Assembly (NCBI GenBank): GCA_913056185.1
Contig: CAJXLV010000007.1
Span: forward strand, 44,553 to 108,552
DNA from: an uncultured Bacteroidota bacterium
GTDB lineage: Bacteria; Bacteroidota; Rhodothermia; Rhodothermales; Salinibacteraceae
Length of the DNA: 64,000 nt
Direction: 5' to 3'
In this document: piece after piece, positions 43,541 to 50,359 of the stretch
How the letters are laid out: the number at the start of each line of letters is the position of its first letter
Numbering within the stretch: position 1 is the first letter of the stretch
Made by a program: the position numbers and the translations under genes
The notes under the pieces: generated by a model
Seen by the model: the letters and a program-made list of their open reading frames with translations, nothing else
Told to the model about the DNA's origin: nothing
The model's database searches: none

Positions 43541-43636
43541 ACAGTCGTGGCCGGAGTGTAAAAATTCACCAGAACGTACGTCAGCAGGGAAAAGACGTTC
43601 GCGATTCCAGATGCGTCCACTGTAGTGACGGAACGA

Positions 43637-43652
43637 TTTAGGCGTAGCTAAA
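43637..43652 (+). promoter_or_regulatory. Candidate DtxR/MntR operator
   Basis: TTTAG-GCGTAG-CTAAA is a perfect inverted repeat with a 6-base centre, close to the DtxR/IdeR/MntR core (TTAGG...CCTAA). It ends about 60 bases before the metal-binding protein ATG at 43713, where a promoter is expected, and a DtxR-family gene is 0.8 kb upstream. Confidence 0.6.
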
Positions 43653-43712
43653 TTATCTTATTGCTCGGAAAAAATAGCGCGTTCTGATTTCGCTCACTTC
43701 TCGTCGCTCCGC

Positions 43713-44705
43713 ATGGGTGCCCGTCGCCTCCCTTTGGTCCTGCTCGCCGCTGCTCTGCTTCTCGTAATCGGGGGCTGTGCCCGGCAGACGAGCTCCGACG
43801 GGGCGGCCGACTTTACGGAGCGCAAGATGAACGTGGTGGTGACGACCAACATCATCGGCGACCTCGTGCGGCAGGTCGCCGGCGATCGGGTGACTCTAAC
43901 GACGCTGATGGGCGCGGGCGTTGACCCACACCTCTACCGCGCCAGCGAGGGGGACGTGCAGACGATGGCCGAGGCCGACCTCGTGCTTTACAACGGCCTC
44001 CACCTGGAGGGCAAGATGACGGACGTGTTCGCGCAGATGAACGAGCGCTCGGTGCCCACCTCCGCCCTCGCCGCGGACGCGGTGCCCGACAGCCTGCTCA
44101 TCCCCTCCGCCGAGTACGCGAGCAGCTACGACCCGCACGTGTGGTTCGACGTGCAGCTGTGGCGCCGCGTCACGCAGCACGTGGGCGACGTGCTGGCCCG
44201 CCGCGACACCGCCCGCGCCGAGGCATACCGCTCCAGCGCAGACGCCTACGCGCAGCGCCTCGACAGCCTCCATCAGTACGTGATGCGCCAGGCCAAGCGC
44301 ATCCCCGAGGACCGGCGCGTCCTTGTCACGTCGCACGACGCCTTCCGCTACCTGGGGCAGGCCTACGACATCAAGGTGCGGGGGCTGCAGGGCATCTCCA
44401 CCGCCTCGGAGGCCGGGACGCAAGACGTGCAGACCCTGGCGGACTTCGTGGTGACACGTCGCATCCCGGCCCTCTTCGTCGAATCCTCCGTCTCGCCACG
44501 CGGCATCGAGGCGGTACAGGCAGCGGTGAAGGCCAAGGGCTTTCAGGTCCAACTCGGCGGCACCCTCTACGGCGACGCCCTCGGCGACCGCGGCACGCCC
44601 ACCGGCACCTACATCGGAGCCCTCCGCCACAACATCGATACGATTGTCCAGGGCCTACTCAATACCTCCACTCAGCCGCCCACTGCAGTGCGACAAAGGC
44701 GGTAA
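43713..44705 (+). CDS. Metal ABC transporter substrate-binding lipoprotein (ZnuA/TroA family)
   Basis: A 330-residue cluster-9 solute-binding protein for Mn, Zn or Fe. A lipobox lies in [16 protein letters not shown]. Metal ligands of the TroA fold are visible: His in [19 protein letters not shown], His in [17 protein letters not shown], His in [15 protein letters not shown] and Glu/Asp near the C-terminus ([17 protein letters not shown]). There is no long His-rich loop as in Zn-specific ZnuA, so Mn or Fe is as likely. It starts the importer operon, under the DtxR-type operator. Confidence 0.9.
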   Translation: MGARRLPLVLLAAALLLVIGGCARQTSSDGAADFTERKMNVVVTTNIIGDLVRQVAGDRVTLTTLMGAGVDPHLYRASEGDVQTMAEADLVLYNGLHLEGKMTDVFAQMNERSVPTSALAADAVPDSLLIPSAEYASSYDPHVWFDVQLWRRVTQHVGDVLARRDTARAEAYRSSADAYAQRLDSLHQYVMRQAKRIPEDRRVLVTSHDAFRYLGQAYDIKVRGLQGISTASEAGTQDVQTLADFVVTRRIPALFVESSVSPRGIEAVQAAVKAKGFQVQLGGTLYGDALGDRGTPTGTYIGALRHNIDTIVQGLLNTSTQPPTAVRQRR

Positions 44706-44710
44706 GAGGG

Positions 44711-44809
44711 ATCATGGTGCGTATTTCGTATTGCGTATTTCGTGAGGGCCGAGTTGCAGAAACCATTACGCAATACGTGTTACGCAATACGCACCACGCA
44801 ATACGCATC
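44711..44809 (+). repeat. Intra-operonic inverted tandem repeat (binding protein/ATPase)
   Basis: ATGGTGCGTATTTCGTATTG and GCGTATTTCGTGAG are opposed by ATTACGCAATACG, GTTACGCAATACG and CACGCAATACGCATC, making a long foldback with a GGGCCGAGTTGCAGAAACC centre. The unit differs from that at 45637, but layout and position (between two operon genes) are the same. Confidence 0.72.
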
Positions 44810-44833
44810 TCCCTTCTCCAATTCTCTTCTCCC

Positions 44834-45631
44834 ATGCCCGACGCCGACCCCGCCCTCACCGTCCGCGACCTGACGGTGGCCTACAACGAGGAGCCCGTGC
44901 TCTGGGACATCGATTGGACGGTGCCAGCCGGGACGCTCACGGGCATCGTGGGCCCCAACGGCGCGGGCAAGACGACGCTCCTGCAGGCCATCCTCGGCAT
45001 TGAAACGCCCGCGGCCGGGCAGGTGCGCATCTTCGGACAGTCGTACGAGGCGGCGCGGGACCGCGTGGGCTACGTGCCGCAGCGGGGCAGTGTGGACTGG
45101 GACTTCCCCACCGACGCGCTCGACGTGGTGCTGATGGGCCTCTACGGCCGCCTTGGCTGGATCCGGCGGCCCGGCGCAGAGGAAAAGGAGGAGGCCCACG
45201 CCGCGCTCGAACAGGTGGGCATGGCCGACTACGCCGACCGCCAGATCAGTCAGCTCTCTGGCGGGCAGCAGCAGCGCGTCTTTCTCGCCCGCGCCCTCGT
45301 GCAGGAGGCCGACCTCTACTTCATGGACGAGCCGCTCCAGGGCGTGGACGCCACCACCGAACGCGCCCTCTTCGACCTCCTGCGGACCCTCCAGCAGCGG
45401 GATTGCACGGTGGTCGCCGTCCACCACGACCTGCAGACGGTGCCCGAGTACTTCGACCGCGTGCTGCTCCTGAACGTGCGTCGCATCGCCAGCGGGCCGG
45501 TGGAGGAGGTCTTCACGGAAGAGAACCTGCGCCGGACCTATGGCGGGCGCGTCGGCTTTCTGCGCAAGAATGAGTCGCCCATTTCGGACTCTGCTTCCGC
45601 CCCGAACCGGAAAGAAGAGAGCCGTGCGTAG
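44834..45631 (+). CDS. Metal ABC transporter ATP-binding protein
   Basis: A 265-residue ABC ATPase of the Mn/Zn/Fe family. Walker A is [12 protein letters not shown] near residue 40, the signature is [18 protein letters not shown], and Walker B is [14 protein letters not shown], followed by the H-loop VAVHHD. The conserved [24 protein letters not shown] segment is typical of TroB/MntB/SitB proteins. It energises the two permeases that follow. It follows the binding-protein gene after a repeat-containing 128-base gap. Confidence 0.93.
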   Translation: MPDADPALTVRDLTVAYNEEPVLWDIDWTVPAGTLTGIVGPNGAGKTTLLQAILGIETPAAGQVRIFGQSYEAARDRVGYVPQRGSVDWDFPTDALDVVLMGLYGRLGWIRRPGAEEKEEAHAALEQVGMADYADRQISQLSGGQQQRVFLARALVQEADLYFMDEPLQGVDATTERALFDLLRTLQQRDCTVVAVHHDLQTVPEYFDRVLLLNVRRIASGPVEEVFTEENLRRTYGGRVGFLRKNESPISDSASAPNRKEESRA

Positions 45632-45636
45632 CGCCA

Positions 45637-45739
45637 CTGATGCGTGAAACGTGATGCGTGAAACGTGATGCGTGAAACGTGATGCGTGAGGCGTGAGACT
45701 CATCGGTCGACCCGCTCACGTTCGCGGATCACAATTCAG
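45637..45739 (+). repeat. Intra-operonic repeat: four 14-bp units GTGATGCGTGAAAC
   Basis: Four tandem units of GTGATGCGTGAAAC (the first beginning CTG, the last ending GGC) run from 45637 to about 45692. An opposing, weaker reverse-complement run (GCTCACGTTCGCGGATCAC) follows after a short centre. It fills the gap between the ATPase and first permease genes. Confidence 0.82.
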
Positions 45740-45776
45740 AGCTGTATTCGCCTGTCCGATCGCCCATCGGCCTCCG

Positions 45777-46928
45777 ATGCTGGACCTCTTTTCACAACTG
45801 CTTACGGATTACACGCTGCGCACCGTAGCGCTCGGGGCCGCCACCCTGGGCATCGTGGGGGGCGGGCTCGGGTCCTACGCGGTGCTGCGCGGCCAGAGCC
45901 TCCTGGGCGACGCCATTTCGCACGCGGCGCTCCCCGGCATCGCGCTCGCGTTCCTGATCACGGGGAGCAAGGCCCCGCTTCCGCTCATGCTGGGGGCGGC
46001 CGCGACCGGCATCGTGGCTACGCTCTTCATCATCGGCGTCACGAACACCACGCGCGTCCCCTACGACAGCGCCCTCGCGCTCGCGCTTTCCGCCTTCTTC
46101 GGGGTCGGCCTCGTCCTTCTCACCTACCTCCAGCAGCACGCGGGGGCGGCCCAGGCGGGCCTCGACTCCTTTCTCTTCGGGCAGGCGGCGGCCCTCGTGG
46201 AGCACGACGTGGTGGTAATGGCCGTGCTGGGCGGCATCGCCCTCCTCGCCCTGCTGCTGTTCTGGAAGGAGTTCAAACTGCTCGCCTTCGATCCGGACTT
46301 TGGGCGCAGCCTCGGCTTTCCGATTCGAATGCTCGACATCGTGCTCACGACCCTGCTCGTGGTGGCCATCGTGATTGGGCTGCAGACGGTGGGCGTGGTG
46401 CTGATGAGTGCGGTGATCGTGGCGCCCGCGGCGGCGGCCCGGCAGTGGACGGATCGGCTGAGCGTAATGGTGGCCCTCGCGGCGACCTTCGGGGCGCTCA
46501 GCGGGGTGAGCGGGGCGGTTGTCAGTGGGGCGACGGCCAACCTCCCGACCGGCCCCACCATCGTGCTGTGCATGGGTACCGTCGTGATCGTGTCGCTCCT
46601 GCTTGCTCCCAACCGCGGCCTGCTGTGGCGGTGGTGGCGGCAGTGGCGCACCAGCCGACGCCTGCGCCAGGAGCGCGTCCTGTACGACCTCTACACCCTT
46701 GCCGCCAAGCACGGGGCGGGCGATCGTCCCCACGAGGCCGCCACCCTCGACGCGATGGTGTCCGGCTCCACCCGCACGGCGTACGTCCTCCGCCGGCTCG
46801 CCGAGCAGGGCCTCGTGGCCGAAACGTCGGACGAGCGGTGGCACCTGACGGACGAGGGGCTTGAGGAGGCGCGCCGGCTCGCCGACAAGCGCAATCTCGC
46901 ACCCGACGCGACAATCGACGACGCATGA
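45777..46928 (+). CDS. Metal ABC transporter permease with C-terminal winged helix
   Basis: A 383-residue ABC-3 family permease. The membrane part has about eight helices, with conserved GLGSYAVLRGQSLLGDAISHAALPG and VGVVLMSAVIVAPAAAARQ. After residue 290 comes a soluble winged-helix-like domain: LYDLYTLAAKHG, DAMVSGSTRTAYVLRRLAEQGLV, then RWHLTDEGLEEARRL. This is like the N-terminal HTH of DtxR/MntR proteins fused to a transporter, seen in some Mn permeases of other phyla; its job may be metal-dependent regulation of transport. ATG at 45777 lies at the start of the first helix. The stop overlaps the next gene (ATGA). Confidence 0.88.
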   Translation: MLDLFSQLLTDYTLRTVALGAATLGIVGGGLGSYAVLRGQSLLGDAISHAALPGIALAFLITGSKAPLPLMLGAAATGIVATLFIIGVTNTTRVPYDSALALALSAFFGVGLVLLTYLQQHAGAAQAGLDSFLFGQAAALVEHDVVVMAVLGGIALLALLLFWKEFKLLAFDPDFGRSLGFPIRMLDIVLTTLLVVAIVIGLQTVGVVLMSAVIVAPAAAARQWTDRLSVMVALAATFGALSGVSGAVVSGATANLPTGPTIVLCMGTVVIVSLLLAPNRGLLWRWWRQWRTSRRLRQERVLYDLYTLAAKHGAGDRPHEAATLDAMVSGSTRTAYVLRRLAEQGLVAETSDERWHLTDEGLEEARRLADKRNLAPDATIDDA

Positions 46929-48037
46929 GCCTTCCGCAGATCGAAATTCAGCTCGTGGCCACCGTCGTGGCCGTGGCGTGCGCCCTGCCGGGTACGTTTC
47001 TGGTGCTGCGGCGAATGGGCATGATGAGCGACGCCATCAGTCACGCGATCCTGCTCGGCATCGTGGTGGGCGTGTTCATCGTCGGCACCCTCCACTCGCC
47101 CCTCCTCATCGTCGCGGCCGCACTTACCGGCCTCCTCACCGCCGCCCTCGTGGAGACGATCAACAGCACCGGACAGGTGAAAGAGGACGCCGCAATCGGG
47201 CTGGTCTTTCCGGTCCTTTTTAGTATCGGCGTTATCCTCATTGCCAAGTTTGCGGGCGACATGCACCTCGACACCGACGCGGTGCTCCTCGGCGAGTTGG
47301 CGTTCGCGCCGTTCAACCGCCTCACGGCGTTCGGGCTCGACTTTGGGCCGCGGGCGCTCTGGACGATGGGCGGCGTGCTCGTCCTCAACGCCCTTTTCCT
47401 CGCGCTCTTCTACAAAGAGCTGAAGCTGGCCACATTCGACCCCGGCCTCGCCGCCTCCCTCGGCTTTCGCCCACGGGTGCTGCACTACGCACTGATGGGG
47501 CTCGTCTCCCTCACCGCCGTGAGCGCGTTCGACGCCGTCGGCTCCATCCTGGTGGTGGCGCTCATGGTGGGCCCGCCGATGACGGCCTACCTCCTCAGCG
47601 ACCGGCTGGAGTGGATGATTAGCCTCAGCGCCGCCTTCGGGGTGCTGAACGCGATCGCAGGCTACTGGGGCGCGCACCTGCTCGACGTGTCAATCGCCGG
47701 CACGATGGCCACAACAACGGGGCTCGTGTTCGGGCTCGTGCTTCTCGGGGCTCCGGAGCGCGGTCTGATTGCGCAGTGGCGCCGCACGCGGCGGCAGAAG
47801 TGGCAGTTCGCCGTGAAGATGCTGGCCATCCACCTGCGCCAGCACGAGAACACGCCGGAGGCCGCCCGCGAGTGCCAGGTGGACCACCTGCAGGAGCACC
47901 TGAACTGGGACGGACCGTTCGCCGAGCGCGTGGTGGAGCGGGCCGTCTCGCGGGGCTCGGTCCGGCGCGAGAACGGGCACCTGCGCCTCACCGACGAGGG
48001 CCGCGAGGTGGCGCAGGAGGCCGCAACCCAGACCTGA
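46925..48037 (+). CDS. Second metal ABC transporter permease with C-terminal HTH-like domain
   Basis: A 370-residue ABC-3 permease. The membrane part shows GTFLVLRRMGMMSDAISHAILLGIVVG, NSTGQVKEDAAIGLVFPVLFSIGV and SILVVALMVGPPMTAYLLSDRL. The C-terminal 90 residues are soluble: RRQKWQFAVKMLAIHLRQHEN, then VVERAVSRGSVRRENGHLRLTDEGREVAQEA, another winged-helix-like segment. Its start overlaps the previous stop by four bases, so the two permeases are translationally coupled and probably form a heterodimer, as in MntCD/TroCD systems. Confidence 0.9.
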   Translation: MSLPQIEIQLVATVVAVACALPGTFLVLRRMGMMSDAISHAILLGIVVGVFIVGTLHSPLLIVAAALTGLLTAALVETINSTGQVKEDAAIGLVFPVLFSIGVILIAKFAGDMHLDTDAVLLGELAFAPFNRLTAFGLDFGPRALWTMGGVLVLNALFLALFYKELKLATFDPGLAASLGFRPRVLHYALMGLVSLTAVSAFDAVGSILVVALMVGPPMTAYLLSDRLEWMISLSAAFGVLNAIAGYWGAHLLDVSIAGTMATTTGLVFGLVLLGAPERGLIAQWRRTRRQKWQFAVKMLAIHLRQHENTPEAARECQVDHLQEHLNWDGPFAERVVERAVSRGSVRRENGHLRLTDEGREVAQEAATQT

Positions 48038-48052
48038 CCGCTCCAATCCCGG

Positions 48053-48373
48053 CTATTCTTCTGGCGGCTGCAGTTCGCGGAGCCGGTCCCACCGGTAGAT
48101 GCCGCCGCTGTGCCCGTCGTCCCACGTGATGCGCAGCCCCACCCTCCCGGCCTTCTCGATGTGGACCTTTTTCCAGCGGTTCGTCTGCCGGAAGATGTGC
48201 AGAAAGCCCGGCTTCGGAATGCGTTCGACCATTTCCCCTTCGCACTCCGCACACGGACAGGCCTCCCGCAATCCATCCAGCGGAAAAACCGACGCGTGCC
48301 CGTCGGCCCACTCGATGTTGAGCCGCTGCATCTTGACGTCGAGCGAGACGCGTTCAGGTGGCGGTACGTCCAT
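48053..48373 (-). CDS. DUF971 (GBBH-like N-terminal) domain protein
   Basis: A 106-residue protein of the DUF971 / gamma-butyrobetaine-hydroxylase-N-like family. The core is LNIEWADGHASVFPLDGLREACPCAECEGEM, whose D-G-H and Cys cluster (C-P-C-A-E-C) are typical zinc-binding residues, then WDDGHSGGIYRWDRLREL. In bacteria such proteins occur near Fe-S or Mrp-type genes, role unknown. It is convergent with the metal permease operon. Confidence 0.85.
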   Translation of the reverse strand: MDVPPPERVSLDVKMQRLNIEWADGHASVFPLDGLREACPCAECEGEMVERIPKPGFLHIFRQTNRWKKVHIEKAGRVGLRITWDDGHSGGIYRWDRLRELQPPEE

Positions 48374-48397
48374 GATCGGAGGTCCTCACGTCAGGAA

Positions 48398-49273
48398 CTA
48401 TTCCCCCTTCTCCTTCACCAGTTCGGCAACCGTCTCGATCTGATCCTGCGCGCGGGCCAGGAGCATCGGCACGGTGCGGCGGCGCACCTCGTCTTTGTGC
48501 GCGAGGTACGTCTCCAGCTCCTCCTCGGTGAGATGGCCCACCACCATGCCGAGGAGCGTGCGCTTCAGGCGGCCGTCTTCCTTGATCAAGTTGCGAAGGC
48601 GGTCGCGCTGATCCGTGCGATCCATGTCCGCAAAGCCCACCCCGTAGCGCGACAGCCGCTCGGCCACGAGGCGCAGGATCGTCGGGTTCAAGAGCTTCAG
48701 GATGGGACGCAGGGTTTCGTTCTGGAACCGCTCGACGGGGCGCGACTCGGTCGTGTCGAGGTCGAGCACGGGCCGGACGCGCCGCAGCCGCTCGTCGCGG
48801 GAGGTGGTGCTCCACAGCGTGCTGCTCACCAGCTCCACGCTGTTGCCCGCCGGGTCGCGGACGTAAAGGGAGCGCTGGCCCTCGGCCCACTGCTTCGTCT
48901 GCTCCACCTGCACGTCGTGGCGATTGAAGTGGCGTCGCCACGCGGCGAGTTGGTCCGTCGGGACGCCGAAGGCGACGTGGACCGGACCGTCGGCCCCGTG
49001 GGCCGGAAGGGACTCGCGGTCGCGGCTGGCGGCGGGGTCGAAGACGTGTAGCACGCCGGCCCCACACCGAAACGATACGTGATTGCCCTCAGTGCGGAGC
49101 ACAACGTCTAACCCCAGGACCTCGCCGTAGAACTGCTCGGCGGCGTCGAGGTCGGCGGCGTAGAGGCTCGTTTCAAGGACGAGGCGGGGCGGAGTCGGCA
49201 CGGGCGTGCGGGTGTGTTCGAGCGTGGACTGCGAGCGGGCGTACGGACCTGGGAGGAGGCCCTCCACGCCCAT
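48398..49273 (-). CDS. VOC-domain protein with extra helical C-terminal domain
   Basis: A 291-residue protein. Residues about 28-150 form a VOC (glyoxalase/bleomycin-resistance) domain: ETSLYAADLDAAEQFYGEVLG, NHVSFRCGAGVLHVFDP, HVAFGVPTDQLAAWRRHF and RSLYVRDPAGNSVELVS, with likely metal ligands H and E. Residues about 170-291 form an all-helical domain (FQNETLRPILKLLNPTILRL, LRNLIKEDGRLKRTLLGMVVG, AQDQIETVAELVKEKGE) that I cannot assign. The fusion is unusual for small VOC proteins. The start is uncertain; a Val near residue 24 may be the real one. Confidence 0.72.
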   Translation of the reverse strand: MGVEGLLPGPYARSQSTLEHTRTPVPTPPRLVLETSLYAADLDAAEQFYGEVLGLDVVLRTEGNHVSFRCGAGVLHVFDPAASRDRESLPAHGADGPVHVAFGVPTDQLAAWRRHFNRHDVQVEQTKQWAEGQRSLYVRDPAGNSVELVSSTLWSTTSRDERLRRVRPVLDLDTTESRPVERFQNETLRPILKLLNPTILRLVAERLSRYGVGFADMDRTDQRDRLRNLIKEDGRLKRTLLGMVVGHLTEEELETYLAHKDEVRRRTVPMLLARAQDQIETVAELVKEKGE

Positions 49274-49279
49274 GCGCCA

Positions 49280-49750
49280 TCACGTCCAAACGCTTGTCCG
49301 CTCAACGCGTTGCCCGCACGCCCTCGCCGAGTTGGAGATTCTTGTACGTGACCGTGGCCGGTGGAAAGAGCCGGTGGCCGTAGGCCGTACGCCACAGTCC
49401 TTGTGCGTCGCCAGTGCAGGCGTCTCCGGCGGGTGCCCCTTGAAGGCCACCGTGTACGGATCGTCGGCGTCGCCGGGAAGAGCGATGTTGCGGGCGCATC
49501 GAACGTTGTCCGACTGGTTGATGTGGGGGACGAGCGTGGCCGTTTTCACCGGTCCCGTCTCCTCAGTCTGTACCGTGGCGAAGAGGTGCAGGTACGGCAC
49601 GAAGCCGCCCGCCGGGGCCACCAGGAAGAGGATCTTCACACCCGGCCCAGGCCCCTCTTCCCCAAAGACTTTCTCCTGGGCGTGGGCGGGCGACGCCTGG
49701 AAGAATAGACCGAGAACGAACAGCGACAGAAATATGCATCGAACAGTCAT
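49280..49750 (-). CDS. Small secreted protein, unknown; C-terminus possibly frameshifted
   Basis: A 156-residue exported protein with a signal peptide (CIFLSLFVLGLFFQASPAHA). The mature part begins QEKVFGEEGPGPGVKILFLV and contains two or three Cys. From about residue 120 the sequence turns into Arg/Ser-rich text (FHRPRSRTRISNSARAC), while another frame gives a smoother end, HRLFPPATVTYKNLQLGEGV. A frameshift near 49385 is therefore suspected. No family is recognised. It lies between the VOC gene and an IS605-like end. Confidence 0.55.
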   Translation of the reverse strand: MTVRCIFLSLFVLGLFFQASPAHAQEKVFGEEGPGPGVKILFLVAPAGGFVPYLHLFATVQTEETGPVKTATLVPHINQSDNVRCARNIALPGDADDPYTVAFKGHPPETPALATHKDCGVRPTATGSFHRPRSRTRISNSARACGQRVERTSVWT

Positions 49751-49824
49751 GTGGCCGCGAGTCCCGTTGGAGAGAATCGACGCGTTCAGCTGTTTGGCCC
49801 CGTTCTGAACAACCGCTGGCAGAC

Positions 49825-49891
49825 GATTTATAGTATTGAGCGAGCGCGAGAGAGTCGTAAAACTCCCGGATTTATCCGGGGGAGAAGTCAA
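49825..49891 (+). repeat. Copy B of dispersed hairpin repeat, IS605-type right end
   Basis: TTATAG, ATTGAG, GAGAGAGTCGTAAAACT, then a perfect hairpin CCCGGAT-tt-ATCCGGG, ending in GAAGTCAA at 49884-49891. It matches 4314-4370 over about 55 bases and shares its terminus with the element ends at 4714 and 63770. No transposase is present. Confidence 0.6.
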
Positions 49892-49954
49892 GGGTCGCTC
49901 GCACACCGGCACTACACCTCAGTCCGGGCAAGGCCGATGTGCGGTTGCCCCATC

Positions 49955-50311
49955 TTATTCTTCTTGAATGAACTTGTCCAGGCGCACCACGCTGGTGTCG
50001 GAGACGAACATCACGCCGGAGCTCTTTTCGAAGAGCGGCGTGAGGCCATCGACGAGGGTTTGGATGGTCTCCTGCCCCGCCACCGCAAAGAACATGACGA
50101 GGCTGTCGCGGTCGTTGAAGAGGAGACGCCCCTCGTGGAAGCCGTGCGCCCCGCGGCCGGTGACGTTGTGGTGAATGGTGTACCCGCTCACCTGCGATTC
50201 GTCCAGCAGGTCACGGACGAAGGCCTCCTTCTCGCCGCGGACGATGATTTCGATCTTCTTGGCCGGGTGAAGGGTGTGCTGTGCTTCCCTGTTGGTTGGG
50301 GGGTCGCTCAT
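49955..50311 (-). CDS. PII-like signalling protein of the DAB operon
   Basis: A 118-residue small alpha/beta protein: KKIEIIVRGEKEAFVRDLLDESQ, the loop TGRGAHGFHEGR (T-loop-like G-R-G segment), then SLVMFFAVAGQETIQTLVDGL and the closing SDTSVVRLDKF. This resembles the P-II/DUF3240 family encoded beside DabA in DAB operons of several phyla. It probably senses a nucleotide or bicarbonate-linked signal and modulates uptake. ATG at 50311 is preferred to 50329. It follows dabA by 48 bases. Confidence 0.75.
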   Translation of the reverse strand: MSDPPTNREAQHTLHPAKKIEIIVRGEKEAFVRDLLDESQVSGYTIHHNVTGRGAHGFHEGRLLFNDRDSLVMFFAVAGQETIQTLVDGLTPLFEKSSGVMFVSDTSVVRLDKFIQEE

Positions 50312-50359
50312 GGCTGGATCGGCGTTCAATTCGGGTTGCAGTTCAAAAGAAGTGGCGTG

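Noticed and set aside
45637..45739. CRISPR array, suggested by four regular GTGATGCGTGAAAC units
   Set aside because: Units are 14 bp and directly abutting with no unique spacers, and no cas genes are near. They are tandem repeats with an opposing arm.
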